A stretch of 32,758 nucleotides of DNA from an uncultured Bacillota bacterium (lineage in GTDB: Bacteria > Bacillota > Clostridia > Christensenellales > Pumilibacteraceae): contig CASFJH010000083.1 of NCBI GenBank assembly GCA_949294845.1, positions 1 to 32,758 of the forward strand, given 5' to 3'. Of the stretch, positions 1 through 8,139 are shown piece by piece; the first letter of the stretch is position 1, and every line of letters starts with the position of its first letter. Under the pieces are notes generated by a model that saw nothing but the letters and a program-made list of their open reading frames with translations, ran no database searches and was not told the origin of the DNA. A program made the position numbers and the translations under genes.

Positions 1-161
1 AAGCTTACTGAGCGCCGCGCGGCAGAGGTTGCAAACAAAAAGCGCGATGGCTATGCTTATTGCGCGCCTTTATTGCGCCGTCAAGCGCTATTGTATCAAA
101 TCAAAGGGCAAAATCGCCCGTAGGCGCAATAATTACGAAAGGCAAAATCGTCAGGCAGCGC

Positions 162-192
162 AAAAAAACCGTCCGTTGCCGGACGGTTTTTT
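162..192 (-). terminator. Bidirectional intrinsic terminator
   Basis: Seven G/C-rich pairs (169-175 with 180-186) around a TTGC loop are extended by A-T pairs, with a T run on each strand (187-192 on plus; complement of 162-168 on minus). It sits about 75 bases past the stop of the minus-strand alcohol dehydrogenase, and could also end a plus-strand gene left of the window. The rest of 1-264 holds no convincing gene; it has two copies of GGCAAAATCG. Confidence 0.85.
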
Positions 193-264
193 GCTTTGTA
201 TGTTGTTCCGCGCGAAATATTCCGCGCTTTGCTGCAAAGATTATCCGCTTTTAAAGCATGAGAC

Positions 265-1416
265 TTAAAGCGCTTTTTTGTATATTTCGAGTATCTCCTT
301 AACCGAGGTCTTTCTGGGGTTGCCGCCGGTGCAGGGATCGATGAAGGCGTCCTCGGAAAGCTGTTGGAGATCGCTCTCCTTGATTCCTATGTCGGACAGG
401 CGCTGAGGAATTCCGATATCGACGGACAGCTTTCTGACCGCTTCGATAGCGGAGTCGGCGGCCTGCTCGTCGGTCATGCCATTTACGTCGACACCCATGG
501 CGCGCGCTATATCTCTGTATTTTGCAAGCGCCGCCGGCTTGTTGTACTCCATTACGAACGGCAGAAGCAATGCGTTGGCTACGCCGTGCGCAATGTCAAA
601 ACGCGCGCCGAGCGGATGCGCCATCGAATGTACGATGCCCAGTCCCACGTTGGAGAACGCCATACCGGTAACGTATGAGCCGAGCGCCATTTTTTCGCGC
701 GCCTCGGCGTTCTTTCCGTCAGCCACTGCGGTACGGAGATTTTCGGCGATGAACTTGATACTGTTCCAGCTTAAAAGGTCGCTTATGGGAGTGGCGCCGG
801 GCGTGATATACGACTCGATAGCGTGAGTCAGCGCGTCCATACCGGTGGAAGCGGTGAGCCCTTTGGGCATACTCATCATCATTTCGGCGTCGTTGAAGGC
901 AAGCGTGGGAATGTCGTTAGGATCAACGCAAACCAGTTTACGATGCGCTTTTTCGTCGGTAATGACGTAGTTTATCGTCACTTCGGCAGCGGTGCCGGAA
1001 GTGGTGGCGAACGCTACCATAGGATAGCCTCTCTTCTTGGTGTCGGCAACGCCTTCAAGCGAAACGACGTCGGCGAAATCGGGGTTTTCCACGATTATGC
1101 TGACGGCTTTAGCCGTGTCTATTACGCTGCCGCCGCCTATCGCTATAATGACGTCGGGCTTGAGCTCGTTGAATTTAGCGAGGCAGTCCTTAACATTCTT
1201 TACGGTGGGGTTGGCCTTGATGTCGTCGAAAATGCCGTACTTGACTCCTGCATTGTCCAGAACGTCGGTAACCATTTTCGCTACGCCGAACTTCACGAGA
1301 TCCTTGTCCGTCACGACGAGAGCGCTGTTATATCCGCGCCGCTTGAGCTCTGCGGGCAGCTCTTTGCGGCAGCCTGCTCCGAAATAGCTGGTTTCGTTAA
1401 GTACCATTCTTGCCAT
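265..1416 (-). CDS. Iron-containing (group III) alcohol dehydrogenase
   Basis: A 383-residue NAD(P)-dependent alcohol dehydrogenase of the FucO/AdhB type, cytoplasmic, interconverting an alcohol and an aldehyde. The nucleotide-binding GGGS motif is at residues 94-97. The expected iron ligands are present as Asp194, His198, His263 and His277, with the same D-x3-H and H-x13-H spacing as lactaldehyde reductase FucO. Length is normal for the family. The start was chosen at 1416 because AAAGGAG lies 9-10 bases upstream; the open frame continues upstream but crosses the promoter. It is a single-gene transcript between promoter 1457-1485 and terminator 162-192. The substrate (lactaldehyde, propanediol, butanol or ethanol) cannot be read from sequence and no pathway partner is adjacent. 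Confidence 0.95.
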   Translation of the reverse strand: MARMVLNETSYFGAGCRKELPAELKRRGYNSALVVTDKDLVKFGVAKMVTDVLDNAGVKYGIFDDIKANPTVKNVKDCLAKFNELKPDVIIAIGGGSVIDTAKAVSIIVENPDFADVVSLEGVADTKKRGYPMVAFATTSGTAAEVTINYVITDEKAHRKLVCVDPNDIPTLAFNDAEMMMSMPKGLTASTGMDALTHAIESYITPGATPISDLLSWNSIKFIAENLRTAVADGKNAEAREKMALGSYVTGMAFSNVGLGIVHSMAHPLGARFDIAHGVANALLLPFVMEYNKPAALAKYRDIARAMGVDVNGMTDEQAADSAIEAVRKLSVDIGIPQRLSDIGIKESDLQQLSEDAFIDPCTGGNPRKTSVKEILEIYKKAL

Positions 1417-1456
1417 GTTATCATTCTCCTTTTTTATTGTTTTGTAATTTGTCTGA

Positions 1457-1485
1457 ATTATACTACCCGCCGCGCTTTTTGTCAA
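1457..1485 (-). promoter_or_regulatory. Consensus sigma-A promoter of the alcohol dehydrogenase
   Basis: On the minus strand TTGACA (1485-1480), a 17-base spacer and TATAAT (1462-1457) match the consensus exactly. The predicted leader is about 35 bases and contains the AAAGGAG ribosome binding site. Confidence 0.9.
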
Positions 1486-1530
1486 GCATACTGACCGCGT
1501 AAAGCCGAGCCCCTGCCGCCGCGCCGCCGT

Positions 1531-1561
1531 CTGGCGCAACCCGTCTGACGCAGCCCGTCAG
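1531..1561. repeat. Short 14-bp tandem repeat
   Basis: CTGGCGCAACCCGT (1531-1544) is followed directly by CTGACGCAGCCCGT (1545-1558) and the start of a third unit (CAG). It lies between the alcohol dehydrogenase promoter and the end of the mazG operon. No function is evident; on the minus strand it could form a small CTGACG/CGTCAG hairpin without a T run. Confidence 0.6.
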
Positions 1562-1583
1562 CAAAAACGCTTTGTCCGCGCTT

Positions 1584-1907
1584 TCAACCGCCGTCGGTCT
1601 TCCCGTCCTCTCGCTCTGACGGCGTTTTGCTCTCTGCCGGCGTCTCAGGCTCCTGCGCCTCGCAAGCTTTGCTCTCGGCTTCTTTCGCTTCAGTCTCCGG
1701 CTTATACTTTAAATAATAGCGGATTAGAAAAGCCGTCGGTCCGACAAAAAACGCCAGCACTATCGATATATTCCACAGAACGTATTTTTTTGCCGGAAAT
1801 CCGCACAGCGCGAGACGCGTCAGCGCAAAAACGGCGACAGCGTACTGGACGAGAAAAACCGGAAGGATTACGGCAAGCGGTTTTACCGCAAAAAGCGCTA
1901 CTCTCAT
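1584..1907 (-). CDS. Small membrane protein with two TM helices and an acidic tail
   Basis: A 107-residue protein with hydrophobic helices at about residues 5-30 and 43-65, then a highly charged C-terminal tail (about 70-107) rich in Glu, Ala, Pro, Ser and Lys. The two-helix part, with a Leu-Trp-Asn segment before helix 2 and a GP-containing helix, resembles the PLDc_N (phospholipase D N-terminal-like) membrane module, but no catalytic domain follows. Its ATG overlaps the dus stop codon (ATGA at 1904-1907), so it is probably translated by coupling as the last gene of mazG-dus. Function is unknown. The tail is low complexity and probably disordered. Confidence 0.65.
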   Translation of the reverse strand: MRVALFAVKPLAVILPVFLVQYAVAVFALTRLALCGFPAKKYVLWNISIVLAFFVGPTAFLIRYYLKYKPETEAKEAESKACEAQEPETPAESKTPSEREDGKTDGG

Positions 1908-2836
1908 CTCAGCGCCTCTTCTATCCGGCGGCGCATTTCATTTACGTCGTCGATCCGGTTAAGCTCCTGTTTGAGCGTTTTGGTGTCGGGAACGCCGTGC
2001 AGATACCAGCCGAGATGCTTGCGCATATTGACTGCGACGTACCTCGGAGGAAAATATTCCAGCATATAGTCTATATGCCTGAGTATAACGTTCCTGAGTC
2101 CGTCGCCTACGCCGCCGCCTATCTCGGCGAAAATGTCGGGATGACCGAGCGCTCCGCGGCCTATCATGACGCCGGAAACGCATTTAAGGCGGTATTCGGC
2201 GGTGCCTGCGTTGTCTATATCGCCGTTGCCGATAACTGGTACCGACACTGCTGCCGCCACTTGCGCTATCTTGTCCCAGTCGGCCTTGCCTCGGTACATC
2301 TGCTCGGCGGTTCGGCCGTGAACGGTTACGGCGGACACGCCCTCGCTCTCCAGCGCGCGGGCGAGACTGACTGCGGTAAATTCGTTTTCGCCGTAGCCCA
2401 GTCTTATCTTTACGGTGACGGGTATGCCGCCGCCGTGCTTTACAGCCGCCGCGGCGCACGCCGCCGCCCGCGCGATATCGCGGCCGAGCGCGCTTCCTTC
2501 GCCGTTGCGCACAACCTTTGCGACGGGACAGCCCATGTTGATGTCTATTATATCGAAGCGGCGTATTTCGGGCCGCTCGGCGGCCTTTGCGAACACCTCC
2601 GGCTCTCCGCCGAAAAGCTGCACGCAGGACGGTGTTTCGCAAGGCGCCGTGCGCAGCATTTCAACCGTCCGGGCGTTATCGTACAGCAGCCCCTTGCAGC
2701 TTATCATTTCGGTCGTGGTCAGCGCTGCGCCGTAATCGCGGCACAGTCTGCGGAAAGCTATGTCGCCGTAGCCCGCCATAGGGGCGAGCAGCGCCTTTCC
2801 GGCAAGCTTTACTCTGCCGATATGCAGTGCGTTCAC
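1904..2836 (-). CDS. dus: tRNA-dihydrouridine synthase (Dus family)
   Basis: A 310-residue FMN enzyme that reduces uridines in the tRNA D-loop to dihydrouridine with NADPH. N-terminal LAPMAGYGD (17-25), the NMGCP motif with the catalytic cysteine at about Cys103, and the VTVHGRT motif mark a DusA/B/C-like TIM barrel followed by the helical domain; length is typical. The start codon is GTG at 2836, overlapping the mazG stop as GTGA, so translation is probably coupled to mazG. The downstream small membrane protein begins in its stop codon. The exact uridine position modified cannot be assigned; a DusB-like role is the default guess for Firmicutes. Confidence 0.93.
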   Translation of the reverse strand: MNALHIGRVKLAGKALLAPMAGYGDIAFRRLCRDYGAALTTTEMISCKGLLYDNARTVEMLRTAPCETPSCVQLFGGEPEVFAKAAERPEIRRFDIIDINMGCPVAKVVRNGEGSALGRDIARAAACAAAAVKHGGGIPVTVKIRLGYGENEFTAVSLARALESEGVSAVTVHGRTAEQMYRGKADWDKIAQVAAAVSVPVIGNGDIDNAGTAEYRLKCVSGVMIGRGALGHPDIFAEIGGGVGDGLRNVILRHIDYMLEYFPPRYVAVNMRKHLGWYLHGVPDTKTLKQELNRIDDVNEMRRRIEEALR

Positions 2837-4062
2837 TTACCGTATCTCCCGATAAATTCTTCCGCCGCCTTATTGAGCGCCGTTTCAGGCTCGACTCCGC
2901 TCAGCGCCGAAGCCGCGATAAGCGCGAACGCCGACTGCGCGAAGTCGCCCTTGTCAAGCGCCTCGCGCGCGGCCTGCTCCATGGCGGAGGCGGTTACCGC
3001 GCCGTCGTATTTGGCGGCTTTTTTCACGGCTTTGCCTATCTTGAGCGCCGACGGAAAGCCTTTGGGGAGGCGCGACAGAATATCGTACAGCGACTCGTAA
3101 CTCTTTTCCTTCGCCTTGGCCTTTTCCCACGCGGTCAACGCTTCCGCCGCGTCCGAAGCGGTATCCTTGCCGAATATGTGCGTATGCCTGAAATACAGCT
3201 TGCCGCACAGTCTGCTGAGCACCTCGCTCAGTCCGAACTCGCCCGCCCTTTCGGCAATATCGCAGTGGAATACCGTCTGCAGCAGAACGTCTCCTATCTC
3301 TTCGGTCATTGCGTCTGTATCGCGCGCGTCGATGGCGTCCACGGCCTCGTAAGCTTCCTCGATAAGGTTCTGTCTGATGGAGTCGTGCGTCTGCTCTCTG
3401 TCCCAAGGACAGCCGCCGGGCGCGGTCAGTCTCTTCATTATGCGCATCAGATCGCCGAAACACGCCACGCTTTTATTCAAAGAGCCGTCGCCCTCTATGC
3501 GCAGCGACGCGTCAATTCCGTATTTCTTCTGCCTGTCCGCTTCCTCCAGCGTTATCTTTAACCGCTTTCCGCCCGACGCGAACAAGCACGCCGTCTGAGG
3601 CGCGTAAAACTTCAGCAGCGCGAGTTTTACGTCGCCGGCGAGCAGCCTGTCGTCCAGCTCTGTCACGGTAAGACCGAGCGCGGTGTCAAGACAGGGGCAA
3701 TCGCCGGCTATGTCCGTAGCCGAAAGCGTTACGTCGGAAACGTCCACGGCGCCGGGAATAACGTCGACCGGCACTCCGCGCGCCTGCAGCTCTCTTACCG
3801 CGCCGTCGCGCCCCGTCCCGTCGGTGCAGTACACCGCGTCGCCCGCTTCGGCCAGCCTGTCGGCGATAAGAGCGTTAAGACTGTCGAAATTCTCCGCCGT
3901 CTCGAAAAGTCCGTCGAAGGACCGGGCTCCGTACCTTTTAAGCCGTCTGCCGGCGGGACTCTTTATCGTCTTGACAAAAAGCGCGTCCGCGTCCTTTATC
4001 GCCGCCTTGCCGCGCAAGCTTATATCGTTTTTGCCGTAACCCAATCCGACTGCCGTTATCAT
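2833..4062 (-). CDS. mazG: MazG nucleotide pyrophosphohydrolase with N-terminal tetrapyrrole-methylase-like domain (YabN type)
   Basis: A 409-residue fusion. Residues 1 to about 200 resemble the tetrapyrrole (corrin/porphyrin) methylase fold, with a GLGYG loop at 6-10, but look degenerate, as in Bacillus YabN. Residues about 203-320 form a MazG domain: LTAPGGCPWD (212-221), EEAYE (235-239) and EEIGD (254-258) supply the Mg-binding acidic residues. MazG hydrolyses (d)NTPs to monophosphate and pyrophosphate, limiting damaged or excess nucleotides. ATG at 4062 has AAGGAG about 12 bases upstream. It is first in a mazG-dus-small membrane protein operon driven by the promoter at 4098-4126. In many Firmicutes yabN neighbours yabO/rqcP; here rqcP lies some 10 kb away. 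Confidence 0.93.
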   Translation of the reverse strand: MITAVGLGYGKNDISLRGKAAIKDADALFVKTIKSPAGRRLKRYGARSFDGLFETAENFDSLNALIADRLAEAGDAVYCTDGTGRDGAVRELQARGVPVDVIPGAVDVSDVTLSATDIAGDCPCLDTALGLTVTELDDRLLAGDVKLALLKFYAPQTACLFASGGKRLKITLEEADRQKKYGIDASLRIEGDGSLNKSVACFGDLMRIMKRLTAPGGCPWDREQTHDSIRQNLIEEAYEAVDAIDARDTDAMTEEIGDVLLQTVFHCDIAERAGEFGLSEVLSRLCGKLYFRHTHIFGKDTASDAAEALTAWEKAKAKEKSYESLYDILSRLPKGFPSALKIGKAVKKAAKYDGAVTASAMEQAAREALDKGDFAQSAFALIAASALSGVEPETALNKAAEEFIGRYGK

Positions 4063-4097
4063 GTCCGTGCCGTTCTCCTTCTGCTTTTTTCCGCTAT

Positions 4098-4126
4098 ATT
4101 ATACCACGCGCTCCGCCGTTTGTCAC
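4098..4126 (-). promoter_or_regulatory. mazG: Promoter of the mazG-dus operon
   Basis: Minus strand GTGACA (4126-4121), 17-base spacer and TATAAT (4103-4098). The -35 has one mismatch to consensus. It sits about 35 bases before the mazG start. Between it and the terminator at 4323 (4127-4322) I see no gene or recognisable element, only C/T-rich sequence. Confidence 0.85.
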
Positions 4127-4322
4127 TCACTTTCCGCAATTTTCGGCAACTCGGCTCACCGCCGCGCCTTGCTCCGTCCATACCTTTCTCCGCTATTCGC
4201 GCTAGCGCAGTCTATATCTTTTCTCCCGATTTTTGCTGCGGTTTTTCGCTCGGTTTTGCGTCTCTTTCGCTTTCCGAGCCGTTTGCGCCGGCGATTTTGC
4301 CGCATAAAATGACTTTCTGCGC

Positions 4323-4354
4323 AAAAAAAATTCCGGAAACGGTTCCGGAATTTT
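4323..4354 (-). terminator. Strong intrinsic terminator of the aroF/small-gene transcript
   Basis: A 12-bp perfect stem (4327-4338 with 4343-4354, AAAATTCCGGAA/TTCCGGAATTTT) with a 4-base loop is followed on the minus strand by an eight-T run (complement of 4330-4323). It ends the transcript coming from aroF and the 52-residue gene, and separates it from the mazG promoter. Confidence 0.92.
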
Positions 4355-4411
4355 ATGCGCCGCCGATCTTAAGCGGTATCAGCCGACTCTCCGAGGACTT
4401 CTGCCGACACT

Positions 4412-4537
4412 TCAGACAGCCGGCTCTGCGGCGTCAGCCGTTTTTCGGACTGCCGGCTTCGCGGTATACGCCTGCTCTTCTCCGTCTTGCTTCAGCGACA
4501 GCCGCTCCGCGGACTTCTGCCGCGGTACGGCTGTCAC
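4412..4537 (-). CDS. Possible coupled mini-ORF (41 residues)
   Basis: A GTG at 4537-4535 overlaps the stop of the 52-residue gene as GTGA, the same junction seen between mazG and dus in this window, and opens a 41-codon frame ending at TGA 4412. The product would be Ala/Lys/Glu/Pro-rich, hydrophilic and probably disordered. There is no independent ribosome binding site and its first codons lie in a 14-bp hairpin. It may be only a decayed or out-of-frame tail; the same frame is also open upstream within the small gene. No homologue is recognised. Confidence 0.25.
   Translation of the reverse strand: MTAVPRQKSAERLSLKQDGEEQAYTAKPAVRKTADAAEPAV
4497..4535. repeat. Large hairpin over the small-gene stop codon
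   Basis: GACAGCCG (4497-4504) and CCGCGG (4507-4512) pair with CCGCGG (4520-4525) and CGGCTGTC (4528-4535) around a 7-base loop: 14 pairs with one 2x2 mismatch. No T run follows on either strand, so it is not an intrinsic terminator. The loop-side sequence GGACTTCTGCCG recurs at about 4395-4406. It may protect the 3' end of the upstream message or influence coupling. Confidence 0.7.
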
Positions 4538-4692
4538 GCGCTCTCGTTTTCGGGGAGAAAATAGCAGTTTTCGGCAGGCGGAAACTTTTCTCCCTTTTTC
4601 ACTCTTACGGTGCCGATGCGCTCGCCGGTGGAAGCGAACACGTCGTAATCGGCGGTCTTAGGGGCGATCTCGCCCGAATACAGAGTTCTCAT
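4534..4692 (-). CDS. Conserved-looking 52-residue protein, YjzC-like
   Basis: Missed by length cut-offs but well supported: ATG at 4692 is preceded by CGGAGGG 7-8 bases upstream, and the frame runs to TGA at 4534. The product has a YSGEIAP start, a TGERIGTVRVKKGEKFPP segment (about 22-39) and a short tail. The pattern of a short beta-rich peptide with Gly-x-x-Phe-Pro-Pro recalls small Firmicutes proteins of the YjzC family; that match is by eye only and function is unknown. It follows aroF by 60 bases on the same strand and is probably co-transcribed, although a weak promoter (TTGTTT-16-TAAACT) lies in the gap. Confidence 0.7.
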   Translation of the reverse strand: MRTLYSGEIAPKTADYDVFASTGERIGTVRVKKGEKFPPAENCYFLPENESA

Positions 4693-4752
4693 TTGTTCCC
4701 TCCGTATCTAGTTTATGTCTCAATGCGGAGCAAACAACCGTTGTAAATAATG

Positions 4753-5730
4753 TCAGAGAGACGAGGCGAGCGCCGCGAACTCGGAGGGCGTAAGTGACTG
4801 CTCTCCGTCGGAAAGCGCCTCCGCGGGATTGCAATGGACTTCTATCATGGCGCCGTCGGCGCCTACGGCTTTTGCCGCGCGCGTAAGCGGCGCTACATAT
4901 GCGCGAACTCCGGCGGCATGGGACGGATCGACTATGACGGGCAGATGGGTGCGCGATTTGAGCACGGGAACGGCCGAGATGTCAAGCGTATTGCGCGTTG
5001 CGCGTTCAAACGTGCGTATGCCGCGCTCGCAAAGTATGACCTCCGCATTGCCCGAAGCCATGATATACTCGGCGGCGTTGAGCCATTCGTCTATGGTAGC
5101 GCTCATGCCGCGCTTCAAAACGACCGGTTTGCCGGCGCGTCCCGCCTCCTTAAGCAGCTCGAAATTCTGCATATTGCGCGCGCCTATCTGGATAGCGTCG
5201 GTATATTTTACGGCCGTCTCTAGGCTGTCGAAATCTATTACCTCCGTAATGCACGCCAGTCCGACGCTGTCCGCAGCGGCCTTCAGCATTTTAAGTCCCT
5301 TCTCGCCCAGCCCCTGAAAGGAATACGGCGACGTGCGCGGTTTGTAAGCGCCTCCGCGCAGAACACCGGCGCCGGCGCGTTTGACTGCGGCGGCGGTGGT
5401 AAACATCTGCTCCTCGTTCTCCACCGCGCATGGCCCTGCGATAAGAGTGAAGCCGCCGCCTATGACCGCGCTTCTGAGCGTGACGCGCGTGGGAGACGGA
5501 TGAAACTTGATATTGCACAGCTTATAGCTTTCGGTGACGGGCACCAGCTTTTCCACGCCGTCGTGCGTCTCGAGATTGGCGCCGGAAAGGCGCGTTTTGT
5601 CGCCTATGACGCCTATTATCGTGACCTGTTCGCCGCGCGACTCGTGAACGGACAGTCCGCGTCCGCGCACTACGTCCTCGACTTTTTTTATGTCCGCCGC
5701 CGAAGCGGTCGGCTTCATGATTATTATCAT
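4753..5730 (-). CDS. aroF: 3-deoxy-7-phosphoheptulonate (DAHP) synthase, type I-beta
   Basis: A 325-residue cytoplasmic enzyme condensing phosphoenolpyruvate and erythrose 4-phosphate, the first step of the shikimate/aromatic amino-acid pathway. Residues 1 to about 65 form the ferredoxin-like N-terminal domain of AroF/AroG(f) enzymes, a regulatory module in some homologues. The TIM barrel carries GPCAVE (99-104), KPRTSPYSFQG (130-140), a conserved LKRGM segment and DPSHAAG near the C-terminus (metal/PEP site). ATG at 5730 has AAGGAG 6 bases upstream. It lies 112 bases after ilvC on the same strand, with a terminator-like hairpin just before its ribosome binding site, which suggests attenuation or readthrough control. 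Confidence 0.96.
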   Translation of the reverse strand: MIIIMKPTASAADIKKVEDVVRGRGLSVHESRGEQVTIIGVIGDKTRLSGANLETHDGVEKLVPVTESYKLCNIKFHPSPTRVTLRSAVIGGGFTLIAGPCAVENEEQMFTTAAAVKRAGAGVLRGGAYKPRTSPYSFQGLGEKGLKMLKAAADSVGLACITEVIDFDSLETAVKYTDAIQIGARNMQNFELLKEAGRAGKPVVLKRGMSATIDEWLNAAEYIMASGNAEVILCERGIRTFERATRNTLDISAVPVLKSRTHLPVIVDPSHAAGVRAYVAPLTRAAKAVGADGAMIEVHCNPAEALSDGEQSLTPSEFAALASSL

Positions 5731-5751
5731 GTTCTGCTCCTTGTTTTACTC

Positions 5752-5779
5752 AAAAAGGCGAATCCGTCGATCCGCCTTT
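5752..5779 (-). terminator. Terminator/attenuator between ilvC and aroF
   Basis: On the minus strand an 11-bp stem (5779-5769 with 5764-5754, one G-T wobble), a GACG loop and a T run ending at 5752. It stops ilvC transcription, but only nine bases separate the T run from the aroF Shine-Dalgarno site (5742-5737), so no promoter fits between them. aroF must use readthrough or a promoter upstream of the hairpin. The leader has no run of aromatic codons and no T-box motif that I can see. Confidence 0.85.
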
Positions 5780-5842
5780 CTTTAAATGAGCGCGGCCGGC
5801 TCGGGCGCGCCCGTTTTTAAGTTGCCTTACGATAAGCACGCC

Positions 5843-6880
<1,038 letters not shown>

Positions 6881-6887
6881 TTAAACA

Positions 6888-6916
6888 ATTATACGGCAAT
6901 TAAGCGCGTTTGTCAA
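6888..6916 (-). promoter_or_regulatory. ilvC: Perfect-consensus ilvC promoter
   Basis: Minus strand TTGACA (6916-6911), 17-base spacer, TATAAT (6893-6888). The leader is only about 30 bases, too short for a T-box or a peptide attenuator, so ilvC seems not to be controlled by leader RNA. Its -35 is six bases from the -35 of the divergent promoter. Confidence 0.92.
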
Positions 6917-6922
6917 TTTCGT

Positions 6923-6951
6923 TTGACTATTTTTGACGAAAATAATATAAT
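6923..6951 (+). promoter_or_regulatory. Promoter for a predicted leaderless transcript (DUF815 gene)
   Basis: TTGACT (6923-6928), 17-base spacer, TATAAT (6946-6951). Only six bases separate TATAAT from the ATG at 6958, so the predicted +1 is the A of the start codon. Confidence 0.85.
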
Positions 6952-6957
6952 TGAATT

Positions 6958-8139
6958 ATGGAAATCTGTGATTTTAACGCAATCGATTCGGTGTCCCTGC
7001 TGTCGGGAGTGACCGAGGTTGTCGCTCCGCTGGTGAGATTGGTCGCCGGCCGTTCGTCAAATCCGGCCTCCGACTGGGGACTGTATTATTATATGCTCGC
7101 CCGAGCCGGCCGCACGGGCGATCCCGTCGGGTTCATGCGCGAGCTCATTCTCGCCGACGTCAATCCGATGTCGGTCAATCGCGACGGCGCTCTTACCGGA
7201 GAGCTGTCGCGCGAGCTTAAGATTCTTCGCGCTCTCGCAATGACGACCGCAAAGGACATTCCGTCCCTTAAATCGCACCTTGACGAGCTTCCCTCCGTAT
7301 CGGTTGCCGGCGCGCCCGAGTTCCGCGCGGAAGAGTTTGTCTCCGACTGGAAGCAAAACGGCTACGGCGTGTTCAGGCAGAGCGTCGCGTTTTTATGGGA
7401 CGGCTCGGCCAAATGTCTGCGCCCCGTCAGGTACGTTACGCCCATAAAGATGTCCGACCTCAAGGAATACGAGGAGGAACGCGCGCGCATTTACGACAAT
7501 ACCGTCTGCTTCGTCGAGGGGCTGCCGGCGAACAACGTTCTGCTTTACGGCGACCGCGGAACGGGAAAATCCAGCACCGTACACGCCGTGCTCAACGCGC
7601 TAAGCAACCGCGGACTCAAGCTGATAGAGCTGAGCAAGTACGCTATACGCGACCTGTCGGAAATAGCCGGACTTCTGCCGCAGAATATGCGCTTTCTGCT
7701 GTTTATAGACGACCTTTCTTTTGAAAGCAGATCGGACGATTACGCCGAGCTCAAAGCCGCGCTTGAAGGATCAGTTTCGCGCTCGTCCAATATGCTGATT
7801 TACGCCACAACCAACCGCAGACACCTGCTTAAGGAAACCCATTCCGACCGCGAGGGCGACGATCTGCACGCCGGAGACACCATACAGGAGCAGCTGTCGC
7901 TGTCGGACAGATTCGGTCTTACCGTAACTTTCATGACGCCTTCGAAAAAAGAGTTTTTCTCAATCCTGTGCGGTATCCTCGCCGACCGCGGCGTAACGCT
8001 GCCGCCCGACGAGCTGTCGCTGCTTGCCGAACGCTGGGCGCTGTCGCGCGGCGGCCGCAGTCCGCGCGCCGCAAAGCAGCTTGCGGATATTCTGGAAAGC
8101 CGCATCAAGCGCGGCCTCGACTATAAGGACGCGCTATGA
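6958..8139 (+). CDS. DUF815 family AAA-type ATPase
   Basis: A 393-residue cytoplasmic ATP-binding protein. Residues 1 to about 165 form the poorly characterised N-terminal part; the AAA core begins near 170, with Walker A GDRGTGKSS (198-206), Walker B FLLFIDD (246-252) and a sensor-like ATTNRRHL about 30 residues later, followed by the C-terminal lid. This is the DUF815 architecture, common in Clostridia and of unknown role. The start lacks any Shine-Dalgarno site and lies directly at the predicted transcription start. Its stop overlaps the next gene's ATG (ATGA at 8136-8139), so the two are probably translated together. Confidence 0.9.
   Translation: MEICDFNAIDSVSLLSGVTEVVAPLVRLVAGRSSNPASDWGLYYYMLARAGRTGDPVGFMRELILADVNPMSVNRDGALTGELSRELKILRALAMTTAKDIPSLKSHLDELPSVSVAGAPEFRAEEFVSDWKQNGYGVFRQSVAFLWDGSAKCLRPVRYVTPIKMSDLKEYEEERARIYDNTVCFVEGLPANNVLLYGDRGTGKSSTVHAVLNALSNRGLKLIELSKYAIRDLSEIAGLLPQNMRFLLFIDDLSFESRSDDYAELKAALEGSVSRSSNMLIYATTNRRHLLKETHSDREGDDLHAGDTIQEQLSLSDRFGLTVTFMTPSKKEFFSILCGILADRGVTLPPDELSLLAERWALSRGGRSPRAAKQLADILESRIKRGLDYKDAL

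Noticed and set aside
1..6. HindIII site as the first six bases
   Set aside because: Could be a clone or window boundary, but a six-base site alone carries no biological information.
29..268. A 79-codon frame at the left edge
   Set aside because: It runs through the intrinsic terminator at 162-192 and has no ribosome binding site or family resemblance.
1790..3100. A 436-codon plus-strand frame over dus and mazG
   Set aside because: Antisense shadow of two clearly recognised proteins, rich in Arg/Ala/Tyr, without a start signal.
4120..4746. A 208-codon plus-strand frame in the region before aroF
   Set aside because: It covers the terminator, hairpins and the reverse of the 52-residue gene, has no SD, and is Ser/Arg/Pro-rich low complexity.
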